DNA of 64,000 bases from RGIG4034 sp045576455. Its GTDB lineage: Bacteria > Bacillota > Clostridia > Lachnospirales > Lachnospiraceae. Made by a program: the position numbers and the translations under genes. Of the stretch, positions 53,386-61,678 are shown piece after piece. The notes below the pieces were generated by a model that was not told where the DNA came from, did not search any database, and was given only the letters and a program-made list of their open reading frames with translations. The number at the start of each line of letters is the position of its first letter. Positions within the stretch are counted from its first letter, which is position 1. The DNA is taken from the NCBI GenBank assembly GCA_045576455.1, contig JAZNGM010000001.1:530191-594190 (forward strand), written 5' to 3'.

Positions 53386-53411
53386 GGCTGCGTTTTGCGC
53401 AGCCTTCTTTA
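53386..53411 (+). terminator. Terminator after the flagellin-like gene
   Basis: AGGCTGCG (53386-53393) and CGCAGCCT (53399-53406) form a perfect 8-bp stem with a 5-base loop, followed by TCTTTAT. Confidence 0.75.
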
Positions 53412-53445
53412 TGCGTATTATATTTGAGTAATCGGAGGATTTACG

Positions 53446-54030
53446 GTGAAGTTAAGAAAAGTAATGCTGACGTTAATTTTTGCTATGGCTCTTTTCCTTA
53501 TGGGATGTGCAAATGCGGAAAAAGGTAATGGTAATCACAAAAATGCGGACAGCATAAAAGGATATTCGGAAGCGGATGGTAAAAATACTGTCAAGATAGA
53601 AATCAAGGAGAGCGAGTTGCTCCCGCTTAGTAATGTGACGGAAATAGACGGATTTTCCATTGAAGGTGTGGGCTGGTCGCAAGTAGGTATAGTGCTTAAT
53701 CAGGAGCAAAAGGATTTGTTTGTGCCGGGAAGCGTGGTACAGATTACTTATTCTTCAGATTATCCTATATGGCTTGTGGCGATGAAAACTTTTGATGCTT
53801 CGGCTTCATACAGTATAATAGTTCGTGCAATTAATGAGAATACTTATGAAAATGAAGGTTTGGTAAAACTCACAGATCCGGAAGAAGGAATATATACCAT
53901 ACAATATCCTTATGAGGTGTTGGAAAAATATTTTGGAAGTAATTTTAAGGATTACCTTATGATGCTTCAGTGCGAGGGACAATGTGACTACAAAGTGTAT
54001 GGATTGTCCGTAGGAATGAGGGAAGAATAA
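53446..54030 (+). CDS. Lipoprotein of unknown function
   Basis: The 194-residue protein has a lipoprotein signal ending LFLMGCANAE (Cys about residue 22), a Lys/Gly/Asn-rich linker, and a beta-rich domain (VTEIDGFSIEGVGWSQVGIV, PEEGIYTIQYPYEVLEKYFG). No family was recognised. The GTG start at 53446 follows CGGAGGA at 53434. It is 11 bases before manA on the same strand, so both may be on one transcript. Confidence 0.7.
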   Translation: MKLRKVMLTLIFAMALFLMGCANAEKGNGNHKNADSIKGYSEADGKNTVKIEIKESELLPLSNVTEIDGFSIEGVGWSQVGIVLNQEQKDLFVPGSVVQITYSSDYPIWLVAMKTFDASASYSIIVRAINENTYENEGLVKLTDPEEGIYTIQYPYEVLEKYFGSNFKDYLMMLQCEGQCDYKVYGLSVGMREE

Positions 54031-54041
54031 GGAGATAGTGT

Positions 54042-55010
54042 ATGTTTCATAAGAACTATGAGAAAATAGCCACGGACGCACCTAAAATGTTGTTCTTTGA
54101 ACCGGTATATAAAGAGGTGCTTTGGGGCGGCAATAAAATGAGAAAAATGTTTGGCTATGATATCCCCAGTGATATGACAGGAGAGTCATGGGTTATCGGA
54201 GCACATAAAAAAGGCGATTGCATTGTAAGTGAAGGTCCGTATAAGGGAATGACATTATCGGGGTTATGGCGCGAACACCGGGAATTGTTTGGTGATTATG
54301 ATAAAGAAGATTTCCCACTGTTGCTAAAGGTTTTGGATGCAAAAGAAGATTTAAGCATTCAGGTGCATCCCGATGATGAATATGCCAAAATGCATGAGGA
54401 AGAAAAATACGGCAAGACGGAAAGCTGGTATATCCTTGACTGCCCTCAGAATGCAACGTTAGTTGTCGGACATACGGCAGAAACCAAAGAAGAGCTTATT
54501 GATATGATTAACCGTAAACAGTGGAAAGAACTGGTTAGGGAAATTCCTATCAAAAAGGGTGATTTTATCCAGTTAGAGCCGGGAACGGTGCATGTCATTA
54601 AGGGTGATATTATGATTTTGGAAACACAACAAAATTCAGATATAACCTACCGTGTGTATGACTATGACAGACTTATGGATGGTAAAAAAAGGGAACTGCA
54701 TCTTGATAAAAGTATCGATGTAATTATGGTTCCTGCTAAAGCGGATGTGCTTTCTTCGACCAGTGATACCGAGCCGGTACAGAAACTTGTTGCCGGTAAG
54801 CATTATTCCGTTTGGAAATACGTAGTAAAAGGTGAACTTACTGTTCCCATGGAACCATATTTCATGCTTATTTCTGTTGTAGATGGGGAAGGCATTATAA
54901 ACGGACGGGAAGTAAAAAAAGGAGATCACTTTATTCTTACAACATTTAATGAAAAAATAGTGTGTAAAGGAAATATGGATATTATTTCTTCTGCACCAAT
55001 TCCGATATAG
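54042..55010 (+). CDS. manA: Mannose-6-phosphate isomerase, class I
   Basis: The 322-residue protein has LFFEPVYKEVLWGGNKMRKM at the N-terminus, LDAKEDLSIQVHPDDEYA with the zinc His/Gln residues, GKTESWYILDCPQ, and LEPGTVHVIKGDIMILETQQ, all typical of short Firmicutes ManA. It interconverts mannose-6-phosphate and fructose-6-phosphate. GGAG precedes the ATG at 54042. A long hairpin begins 16 bases after the stop. Confidence 0.93.
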   Translation: MFHKNYEKIATDAPKMLFFEPVYKEVLWGGNKMRKMFGYDIPSDMTGESWVIGAHKKGDCIVSEGPYKGMTLSGLWREHRELFGDYDKEDFPLLLKVLDAKEDLSIQVHPDDEYAKMHEEEKYGKTESWYILDCPQNATLVVGHTAETKEELIDMINRKQWKELVREIPIKKGDFIQLEPGTVHVIKGDIMILETQQNSDITYRVYDYDRLMDGKKRELHLDKSIDVIMVPAKADVLSSTSDTEPVQKLVAGKHYSVWKYVVKGELTVPMEPYFMLISVVDGEGIINGREVKKGDHFILTTFNEKIVCKGNMDIISSAPIPI

Positions 55011-55025
55011 TACAATTTAATGGAC

Positions 55026-55086
55026 ACCTCCCATGATAAATATATGTTATCACAAGTTGATGCATATACAGATTGTCATGGGAGGT
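55026..55086 (+). promoter_or_regulatory. Long hairpin that buries the ribosome site of the next gene
   Basis: ACCTCCCATGATAA (55026-55039) pairs with TTGTCATGGGAGGT (55073-55086) through one T-G pair; TATATG/CATATA and ATCA/TGAT continue the stem inward. GGGAGG, the ribosome site of the gene at 55091, is in the stem. TTTTT follows at 55086-55090, so the structure may be a terminator for manA, a translational switch, or both. Confidence 0.7.
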
Positions 55087-55090
55087 TTTT

Positions 55091-55456
55091 ATGAAGAAAA
55101 AATTATTTTATATAGCTTGCGGTATTCTTCTTTTAATTATTTGCTTTGGTGCTACATCTATTAATGCTAAAAGCATGAGTGATAAGGATGCTTCACTTAA
55201 GAGAAACTATTATGATGAAGAAGAAAGTGTTTACAGAGAAAGAGTAGAAGCCGTATTAAATGCTTACGGTCTCTATCATTCGGGAATCAGTATGACGAGT
55301 GTGACCGATGAGAACGGTTTAAGAAATTACAAGGTAAAAATTAACAACCGCTATGCGGCGACTCTGGATGATGCAGATTTTATAAACCTCATGGAAGAAC
55401 TGGACGGTTTATTATTTGCAGATGGCATGTGTGCAGTTAGTCATGAGTTGCGATAA
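55091..55456 (+). CDS. Small exported protein of unknown function
   Basis: The 121-residue protein starts with Lys residues and a hydrophobic stretch (LFYIACGILLLIICFG) with a plausible signal cleavage after SINAKS. The mature part includes YYDEEESVYRERVEAVLNAY and VKINNRYAATLDDADFINLM. No family was recognised. The ribosome site GGGAGG lies inside a long hairpin, so translation may be controlled. The 170-base stretch after it is AT-rich with AATAAA-type direct repeats and no gene. Confidence 0.65.
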   Translation: MKKKLFYIACGILLLIICFGATSINAKSMSDKDASLKRNYYDEEESVYRERVEAVLNAYGLYHSGISMTSVTDENGLRNYKVKINNRYAATLDDADFINLMEELDGLLFADGMCAVSHELR

Positions 55457-55643
55457 TGATTTTTGAAGCGCCTGTCAAAGTGAAATTTAAAATAAAGAGT
55501 TTGAACAAAGAGTCTGAATAAAGATTTGGAATAAAAAGTTAAAATAAAAAATCAGAATAAAAATGACAAGAAGAGATGTAAGCTTTATAATATGAATAGA
55601 TATTTTTTTATTGATAGTATAATGATTGCGAGGAGATATGTAT

Positions 55644-56249
55644 ATGCAGAATAATCCACAACCATATGAGGTTTACAGACATTTTAAAGGAAATATGTAT
55701 CAGGTTTTGTGTATAGCAACGGACTCTGAAAATGGTCAGAAGATGGTTGTATACCAGCAGTTATATCAACCGTTCTCCATATATGTTAGACCTTATGATA
55801 TGTTTATTAGTCCGGTTGATAAAAATAAATATCCGGATGTACTGCAACATTATCGTTTTGAATTGGTCAAGGCAGGACTTGATGCTAAAACGGTAAAAAC
55901 GCAGCAAGAAGCGAAAACACCGCAACAACCGGAAAAGCTGAATGGGCCGCAAGAACCGGAACAGCCGAATCAGCAGGAACCGCTGTATGATGCACAGGAA
56001 ATAATCAGTGAGGAAGATGATATGCCGGAAGTTAATCCGATGCTTATACGCTTCCTTGATGCAGATACGTATAGCCGGAAGTTAGAAATACTTGCCGCTA
56101 TGCAAACTAGTATAACGCATGAGATGATTAATGCGATGGCGGCATCTCTTGAGATTGAAGTAGAAGAAACAGATATAGAGTCCAGATATGAGGCTATTAA
56201 AAATTCTCTGTTAACACTGGAAAGGTTTGAGTGTAACAGATTACGTTAG
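55644..56249 (+). CDS. DUF1653 domain protein
   Basis: The 201-residue protein has an N-terminal DUF1653 domain (YEVYRHFKGNMYQVLCIA, VVYQQLYQPFSIYVRPYDMF, residues about 9-70), a Gln/Pro/Glu-rich linker, and a C-terminal helical region (RFLDADTYSRKLEILAAM). DUF1653 proteins are common and of unknown function. AGGAG at 55631-55635 supports the ATG at 55644 over one six bases earlier. Confidence 0.75.
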   Translation: MQNNPQPYEVYRHFKGNMYQVLCIATDSENGQKMVVYQQLYQPFSIYVRPYDMFISPVDKNKYPDVLQHYRFELVKAGLDAKTVKTQQEAKTPQQPEKLNGPQEPEQPNQQEPLYDAQEIISEEDDMPEVNPMLIRFLDADTYSRKLEILAAMQTSITHEMINAMAASLEIEVEETDIESRYEAIKNSLLTLERFECNRLR

Positions 56250-56262
56250 AGGAGGAAAAAAC

Positions 56263-57180
56263 ATGGCATATACTCTTGAAAACAGACTTGTAATCGGCGT
56301 ATCGTCCAGGGCATTGTTTGACCTTACTTATGAAAATGAAATATTTGAGCAGCAGGGAGTAGATGCTTACTGCGAATATCAGATCCAGCATGAAAATGAG
56401 CTTTTAAAACCCGGTCCGGGATTTAAGATTATTAAAGCATTACTTAACATTAATAAACTTCCGGGTCAGGAAGGCAGGGTTGAAGTAATTATAATGTCAA
56501 GAAACAGTGCTGATACTTCTTTAAGAGTATTTAATGCTATTGAACATTATGGTCTCGATATTTCAAGAGCAGTACTTGCCAGCGGTGCTTCGTTAGCTCC
56601 TTATTTAAATGCCTTTAAAACAGATTTGTTTTTGTCCGCTTATGAAGATGATGTGCAGAGTGCGGTAAACAGCGGTATTGCTGCCGGTATTATTTGTGCA
56701 GATGGTGTCAGGGTATATGCAGATGATGAAGATATTAAGTGCATCCGAATTGCTTTTGATGGGGATGCGGTTCTGTTTGGAGATGATTCTGAGAAGATTT
56801 ATCAGACACAAGGCTTGGAGGCATTTGAAAAGAACGAAATTGAGAATGCAAAAAATCCTTTGACAGCCGGTCCTTTTGCAAAGTTTTTAAAGACTATTTC
56901 CGATTTACAGAAAGAATTTTTACCGGAAGACGCACCTATCAGAACTGCGCTGGTTACGTCAAGAAGTGCACCTGCGCATGAAAGAGTCATCAGGACTCTA
57001 CGTGCGTGGCAGGTTCGTATTGATGAAGCCTTTTTCTTGGGAGGTATTAAGAAGAGGGATGTGCTGGAGGCCTTTGGTGCCCACATTTTCTTTGATGACC
57101 AGGCAGTACATACAACACCGGCTTCAGAGGTAGTACCGTCGGCCCGCGTTCCGTATAAACAAACATCGGTTGAAAAATAA
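56263..57180 (+). CDS. 5'-nucleotidase (cytosolic IA-like family)
   Basis: The 305-residue protein starts AYTLENRLVIGVSSRALFDL, with VIIMSRNSADTSLRVFNAIE near residue 85, IRIAFDGDAVLFGDDSE near 165, and LVTSRSAPAHERVIRTLRAW near 240; this pattern is typical of the bacterial 5_nucleotid family. It hydrolyses nucleoside monophosphates, with the DGD motif binding metal. AGAGGAGG lies before the ATG at 56263. It is followed 34 bases later by mutY. Confidence 0.88.
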   Translation: MAYTLENRLVIGVSSRALFDLTYENEIFEQQGVDAYCEYQIQHENELLKPGPGFKIIKALLNINKLPGQEGRVEVIIMSRNSADTSLRVFNAIEHYGLDISRAVLASGASLAPYLNAFKTDLFLSAYEDDVQSAVNSGIAAGIICADGVRVYADDEDIKCIRIAFDGDAVLFGDDSEKIYQTQGLEAFEKNEIENAKNPLTAGPFAKFLKTISDLQKEFLPEDAPIRTALVTSRSAPAHERVIRTLRAWQVRIDEAFFLGGIKKRDVLEAFGAHIFFDDQAVHTTPASEVVPSARVPYKQTSVEK

Positions 57181-57214
57181 AGGGAAATTTGATATAAGTA
57201 TATAAGGATAATAA

Positions 57215-58309
57215 ATGAACAATGTAGAACAGAAAGAATTTACCAAAGCCTTGCTTAAGTGGTTTAGAGGGCATGCGCGAATTTTGCCATGGCGTGAGGA
57301 TCCGGCTCCTTATAAGGTCTGGATTTCAGAAATTATGCTTCAACAGACGCGCGTGGCACAGGTGATGCCGTATTTTAACCGTTTTATTAAACGGTTCCCG
57401 GATGTGTCAGTACTTGCTGAAGCAAAAGAGGACGAGCTTTTAAAGGCTTGGGAAGGACTTGGCTATTATAGCAGGGTCCGTAATTTGAACAAAGCGGCCA
57501 TAAAGATTATGGCAGATTATGATGGAAAAATACCACAGGATTATGATGAATTATTGAAGCTTCCGGGGATAGGCGAATATACTGCAGGAGCCATTTCATC
57601 AATAGCATATAATCAGGCAAGACCCGCAATAGATGGTAATGTATTGCGCGTCTTTTCGCGCGTTTTGGCAGAAGATGGCTATATTACGGATGCAGTGGTG
57701 AAAAAACGCATAGAAAAAAATGTATCAGAATGTTTGCCAAAAGACTATCCGGGGGTATATAATCAATCATTGATGGAGTTAGGGGCGTTGATTTGTCTCC
57801 CTAACGGCGAACCAAAGTGTAGTGAATGTCCTGTAAATGGTGTGTGTAAAGCTTATAAGCTTCATAGGATGACGGATTTTCCGGTAAAACCACCTAAGAA
57901 GGCGCGGACTATAGAAGAAAAAACAATATTGATTTTACAGGATGCCCAATATATAGCTATTAGAAAGCGTCCTGACAAAGGGTTATTGGCCGGAATGTAC
58001 GAGTTCCCTGCTATGGAAGGAATTCATAAAGAGGAACAGGTGCTTGAATATGTGAAAAAGATGGGTTTTGCCCCATTACATATCAAGGCATTGTGCAAGG
58101 CAAAACATGTTTTTACGCATAAAGAATGGCATATGGTTGGATATGCCATAAAGGTAGATGAACTTACACAGCATAGTAAAGCGGATGAAGACAATGCTTT
58201 ATTATTTGTAGAACCCGAAAAGACCCAGCAGGAATACCCGATTCCTGCAGCTTACGAGGCGTATGCAGATTATTATCATATAAAATTAGGTAATGCCAGG
58301 TTTGAATAA
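57215..58309 (+). CDS. mutY: A/G-specific adenine DNA glycosylase
   Basis: The 364-residue protein has Glu39 in ISEIMLQQTRVAQV, the helix-hairpin-helix LPGIGEYTAGAISSIAY with Asp140 in AIDGNVLRVFSR, an iron-sulfur Cys pattern (CLPNGEPKCSECPVNGVC), and a NUDIX-like C-terminal domain that recognises 8-oxoguanine. It removes adenine paired with 8-oxoguanine. AAGGA precedes the ATG. It is followed by a glycosyltransferase gene with a 15-base gap. Confidence 0.94.
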   Translation: MNNVEQKEFTKALLKWFRGHARILPWREDPAPYKVWISEIMLQQTRVAQVMPYFNRFIKRFPDVSVLAEAKEDELLKAWEGLGYYSRVRNLNKAAIKIMADYDGKIPQDYDELLKLPGIGEYTAGAISSIAYNQARPAIDGNVLRVFSRVLAEDGYITDAVVKKRIEKNVSECLPKDYPGVYNQSLMELGALICLPNGEPKCSECPVNGVCKAYKLHRMTDFPVKPPKKARTIEEKTILILQDAQYIAIRKRPDKGLLAGMYEFPAMEGIHKEEQVLEYVKKMGFAPLHIKALCKAKHVFTHKEWHMVGYAIKVDELTQHSKADEDNALLFVEPEKTQQEYPIPAAYEAYADYYHIKLGNARFE

Positions 58310-58324
58310 AGGAGAGAATGGGAT

Positions 58325-59353
58325 ATGAAATTATTATCCATTGCTGTACCGTGTTATAATTCGGAAAATTATATGAGAAAGTGTCTGGATTCGTTGGTTA
58401 TCGGCGGTAACGATGTAGAGGTTATTGTGGTTAATGACGGATCAAAGGATAAGACACAGGAGATTGGCGAGGAATATGTGGCTAAGTATCCTGATATAGT
58501 CCGCCTTGTAAATAAGGAAAACGGCGGGCATGGTTCGGCTGTTAATACGGGAATCAGAGAAGCAACAGGAATGTATATGAAAATTGTCGACAGTGATGAC
58601 TGGGTTGATAAAGATGCGTATATGCAGATTCTTGATAAATTGCGTGAATTTTGTAAAGAGGATAATACTACGGTAGTGGATATGCTTGTCAGCAACTTTG
58701 TATATGAAAAAGTAGGTGAGAAGCATAACAAGGTAATGGCGTTTAAGCGTGCATTACCGCCGGATTGTCATTTTACATGGGATCAGGTTAAAAGCTTTAA
58801 TGTAGGGCAGTACATTCTGATGCATTCCGTTATTTTTAGGACAGAACTTTTGCGTGAATGTAAATTGGAACTGCCGGAGCATACTTTTTATGTTGATAAC
58901 CTGTATGTATTCAAACCATTGCCGTGGGTTAAGAACATGTATTATCTGAATGTTGATTTTTACAGATATTTTATCGGCCGTGATGATCAGTCGGTAAATG
59001 AAGCGGTTATGACGAAAAGAATTGACCAGCAGATAAAAGTTAATAAGATGATGATAGATTTCTTCGCAGAGATTAATCCAAAGACGTTAAATAAGCGTTT
59101 GGAAGCATATATGTTCAATTATCTCAAGATTATTACTTCCGTATCATCGATTTTGTTGATTAAGGCAAATACGAAGGAAACCCTTGCTAAAAAGAAAGAG
59201 TTATGGAAGTACTTAAGAGAAAAAGATACATATATTTATAAAAAGGTACGCCGCTCAAAGTTGGGAGTATCCATGAACCTGCCGGGAGCTGTCGGAAGAA
59301 AAATATCTGTAATAGGATATAAAGTGTGCCAGAAAATTTTTAAATTTAATTAA
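58325..59353 (+). CDS. GT2 family glycosyltransferase
   Basis: The 342-residue protein starts SIAVPCYNSENYMRKCLDSL and has VIVVNDGSKDKTQEI, NKENGGHGSAVNTGI and the metal-binding DSDDW motif of GT-A GT2 enzymes. It lacks a membrane anchor, though the basic C-terminal segment could sit at the membrane. Acceptor and sugar donor cannot be assigned. AGGAGAG precedes the ATG. It is followed by a terminator. Confidence 0.85.
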   Translation: MKLLSIAVPCYNSENYMRKCLDSLVIGGNDVEVIVVNDGSKDKTQEIGEEYVAKYPDIVRLVNKENGGHGSAVNTGIREATGMYMKIVDSDDWVDKDAYMQILDKLREFCKEDNTTVVDMLVSNFVYEKVGEKHNKVMAFKRALPPDCHFTWDQVKSFNVGQYILMHSVIFRTELLRECKLELPEHTFYVDNLYVFKPLPWVKNMYYLNVDFYRYFIGRDDQSVNEAVMTKRIDQQIKVNKMMIDFFAEINPKTLNKRLEAYMFNYLKIITSVSSILLIKANTKETLAKKKELWKYLREKDTYIYKKVRRSKLGVSMNLPGAVGRKISVIGYKVCQKIFKFN

Positions 59354-59370
59354 TGAATATTAATGAAAAT

Positions 59371-59417
59371 GCCTTGTGGCGGTTCTTCTTAAGAAGTGAT
59401 GTCACGAGGCTTTTTTT
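59371..59417 (+). terminator. Rho-independent terminator after the GT2 gene
   Basis: GCCTTGTG (59371-59378) pairs with CACGAGGC (59403-59410), with a CTTCTTAAGAAG palindrome in the loop and TTTTTTT after. Confidence 0.88.
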
Positions 59418-59500
59418 GTTGTTAAAGGTTAAAAAAGAGCGATAAAACAAATTGATAAATATAAATTATCAGAAAATATAAAAATATTTAATAAAAAGTA

Positions 59501-59528
59501 TTGACAAATCAAGGCGGAATGATATAAT
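59501..59528 (+). promoter_or_regulatory. Strong promoter of an ORF-less transcript
   Basis: Consensus TTGACA (59501-59506) and TATAAT (59523-59528) with a 16-bp spacer, in an intergenic region of more than 500 bases. Confidence 0.75.
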
Positions 59529-59534
59529 AAAGTT

Positions 59535-59785
59535 ACAAACAACAAATTCATATAGATAAATAAAGAAAGAGAGGTACAGTCCACCAAAACCTTAATTTAA
59601 AACTAAATATTAAAAATAATCGTAATCAAGTACATAACATAAGGTAATGCAATAAATATAACATTACAGTACAATCAGTACAAAAGAAACGTGGAAAGAG
59701 ATACGAAGAAACAGGAGGTAAGGTCCATTGGACGAAATAGTTTAGAAGGGAGCATTGATTGAATAAAATCGGTGCTCTCTTTTGT
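59535..59785 (+). ncRNA. Candidate small RNA or long leader between strong promoter and terminator
   Basis: About 250 bases between the promoter and a terminator hold no long reading frame. A six-codon frame TTG GAC GAA ATA GTT TAG follows AGGAGG at 59713, and GTCCA/TGGAC forms a small hairpin there. The RNA could be a trans-acting small RNA or an attenuated leader for the GH3 gene at 59886. No RNA family was recognised. Confidence 0.45.
59748..59784 (+). terminator. Terminator of the ORF-less transcript
   Basis: GGGAGCATTGATT (59748-59760) pairs with AATCGGTGCTCTC (59767-59779) with three G-T pairs, followed by TTTTG. Confidence 0.8.
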
Positions 59786-59885
59786 TGTAAAGATAAATAA
59801 ATTGGAAAGAATAATGGTGGAAAAATATATGGGTTTCATGTAAAATGTTAGTAGCAATATATATATCAGATAAGAGGTGAGATAT

Positions 59886-61241
59886 ATGGATCAGAACCAG
59901 ACAGATAAAAGACGTGAATATCGAAGAAAAAGAAGAGTGCGTAACCAGATTGTTGCTTATGTATTTTTGATTATCTTACTTGCATTGGTGACGGTAGGAG
60001 GTTATTTTGGAATTACAAAATTGCTTCCGAAGAAACAAAATCCGGTAATAGAAAATGATATAGCACAGGATGAACCTGAGGGTGAAACGCCGGATATAGA
60101 TATTCCCGATATACCTGAGGTTGAGGATAAGCCGGAGGTTGTAGTTCCTGAACTTACGGAAGAAGAAAAAAAGCTTAACGAAATGGCTGATGCATATATT
60201 TCCCAGATGACGCTTAGAGAAAAGGTTGCAGGCTTGTTTATTGTGACGCCCGAACAGCTGACAGGTGTGGGCAAGGTGACCGTAGCCGGCAATACTACTA
60301 AAAAATATCTTGAAAAATACGCTGTGGGCGGTTTGATATATTTTTCAAAAAATATAGTGGGATATGATAGCTTTAAGACAATGCTTTCCAAAACAAAAGA
60401 GTTTTCAAAATATCCTTTGTTTTTAAGTATTGATGAAGAGGGCGGAACGGTTTCAAGGGTAGCCAGTACTGTGTCGAAAATTAAAAATGTCGGTAATATG
60501 AGTGATATCGGAGCTACCGGTGATGTTAATAATGCGACAAAAGCGTATACGGATATAGCTACTTATTTGTCTGACCTTGGCATTAATCTTAATTTTGCTC
60601 CGGTTGCAGATGTGCAGACAGAGATTAATAATCTTTTTGCAAAGCGTTCTTTTGGTAATAATGCGGAAAACGTAGCTAAGTTTATTGAGGTGTCCGTCTT
60701 AGCTTTACAGCAGCATAAGGTAAGTGCATGTCTTAAGCATTTCCCGGGACACGGTGCTACGGATGCAGATTCTGAAATAGGAATGGCGGTTACAAAACGC
60801 ACACTTGATGAAATGAGAGCAAGTGAGTTTCTTCCGTTTAAGGCAGGAATTGCCGCCGGCGCAGACTTTGTAATGATTGGCCATATTGCGGTTCCTTCCG
60901 TAACAGGAGATAATACGCCGGCTACGTTGTCACATGAAGTGATTACTAATATTTTGCGGGAAGAATTAGGTTTTAATGGCATCGTAATTACGGATGCTAT
61001 GAACATGGGTGCCATAACTGAGTATTATCCGTCCGGAGAAGCGGCAGTATCTGCTTTAACTGCCGGCGCAGACATGATATTGATGCCGGAAAATTTTGAA
61101 GAGGCGTATAATGCTGTCCTTGATGCCATAAGCAATGATGTAATATCAGAAGAACGTATTGACGAGTCGCTTCGCAGAATATACAGGGTTAAATGTAAGA
61201 ATAATATGGCGACTTCTTTTGAAGATATTGGCAGCAATTAA
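59886..61241 (+). CDS. Membrane-anchored GH3 beta-N-acetylhexosaminidase-like (NagZ-like) protein
   Basis: The 451-residue protein has a basic N-terminus, one membrane helix (about 20-43), an acidic Pro-rich linker (about 50-95) and a single GH3 barrel, the NagZ layout. The NagZ signature KH(F/I)PGHGxxxxD(S/T)H reads KHFPGHGATDADSE here: Asp295 is kept but the catalytic His is Glu297. The nucleophile is Asp370 in VITDAMNMGAI. The His-to-Glu change requires more than one base. The protein might be inactive, or act on a different beta-glycoside of the wall. AGAGG at 59873-59877 supports the ATG at 59886. Confidence 0.85.
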   Translation: MDQNQTDKRREYRRKRRVRNQIVAYVFLIILLALVTVGGYFGITKLLPKKQNPVIENDIAQDEPEGETPDIDIPDIPEVEDKPEVVVPELTEEEKKLNEMADAYISQMTLREKVAGLFIVTPEQLTGVGKVTVAGNTTKKYLEKYAVGGLIYFSKNIVGYDSFKTMLSKTKEFSKYPLFLSIDEEGGTVSRVASTVSKIKNVGNMSDIGATGDVNNATKAYTDIATYLSDLGINLNFAPVADVQTEINNLFAKRSFGNNAENVAKFIEVSVLALQQHKVSACLKHFPGHGATDADSEIGMAVTKRTLDEMRASEFLPFKAGIAAGADFVMIGHIAVPSVTGDNTPATLSHEVITNILREELGFNGIVITDAMNMGAITEYYPSGEAAVSALTAGADMILMPENFEEAYNAVLDAISNDVISEERIDESLRRIYRVKCKNNMATSFEDIGSN

Positions 61242-61258
61242 TTTAGTAAAAAAAGTAT

Positions 61259-61287
61259 TTGACATATGAAGAATCATATTGTATAGT
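61259..61287 (+). promoter_or_regulatory. tRNA-Gly promoter, copy 1
   Basis: TTGACA (61259-61264) and TATAGT (61282-61287) with a 17-bp spacer, 34 bases before the tRNA. Confidence 0.85.
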
Positions 61288-61320
61288 ATATCTTGTTCGT
61301 GAGAAATGAATAAGATATAT

Positions 61321-61392
61321 GCGCGAGTGGCTCAGCGGTGGAGCATCTGCTTGCCAAGGAGAGGGTCGCGGGTTCGATCCCCGTCTCGCGCT
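61321..61392 (+). tRNA. tRNA-Gly(GCC), copy with anticodon-stem mismatch
   Basis: 72 bases fold as a cloverleaf: acceptor GCGCGAG/CTCGCGC, D stem GCTC/GAGC, anticodon loop TTGCCAA and T arm GCGGG TTCGATC CCCGT. CCA is not encoded. The anticodon stem is TCTGC/GGAGA, with a G-G mismatch at the fourth pair; the copy at 63812 has TCTCC and pairs perfectly. It may still function weakly or be a decaying copy. Confidence 0.88.
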
Positions 61393-61399
61393 CTCGTAT

Positions 61400-61436
61400 A
61401 ACACAAAAAGGACATCCAAGTTGATGTCCTTTTTTG
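61400..61436 (+). terminator. Terminator of tRNA-Gly copy 1
   Basis: AACACAAAAAGGACATC pairs with GATGTCCTTTTTTGTGTT across a short loop; the T tract ends the transcript in either direction. Confidence 0.85.
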
Positions 61437-61440
61437 TGTT

Positions 61441-61540
61441 ATAGAGGCACATTCGTGCCTTGAAGGTTCGATGTCTTTGTTCCACTCCGGTCTGCGCAAT
61501 ACCGAGGTCCCCCGGACCTCGTGCGCCGTCTCGCGCGTAC
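61441..61540. other. GC-rich structured block downstream of tRNA-Gly copy 1
   Basis: AGGCAC/GTGCCT (61445-61460) and CGAGGTCC/GGACCTCG (61503-61521) form strong hairpins in a block much richer in GC than its surroundings. GGTTCGATG (61467) resembles a T-arm. The same block, with changes outside the first hairpin's stem, follows the second tRNA. Confidence 0.6.
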
Positions 61541-61546
61541 GAAAAT

Positions 61547-61578
61547 AAGCATTCCCGTAAGGGAGTGCTTGTTTTTTT
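61547..61578 (+). terminator. Terminator after the structured block
   Basis: AAGCATTCCC (61547-61556) pairs with GGGAGTGCTT (61561-61570) across a GTAA tetraloop, followed by GTTTTTTT. It suggests the block is transcribed. Confidence 0.8.
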
Positions 61579-61678
61579 GTTCGGTATCCCGTCTTTTTGG
61601 TTGAATAGAGGGGTGGAGAAGGATATAATTAAGGCGTACAGCATAAATAACCAGTTTATTTGTGATTTTATGTGTTTT

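Larger units (their letters stand above)
61252..61510. repeat. tRNA-Gly cassette repeat, copy 1
   Basis: About 259 bases including promoter, tRNA, terminator and a structured 3' block are nearly identical to 63743-64000 (shift about 2490). Differences include the anticodon-stem base, one T of the terminator and several bases in the 3' block. Confidence 0.92.

Noticed and set aside
59535..59785. T-box leader or 6S RNA
   Set aside because: No T-box consensus (AGGGTGGNACCGCG type) is present and there is no long central-bubble rod typical of 6S RNA; left as an unassigned candidate.
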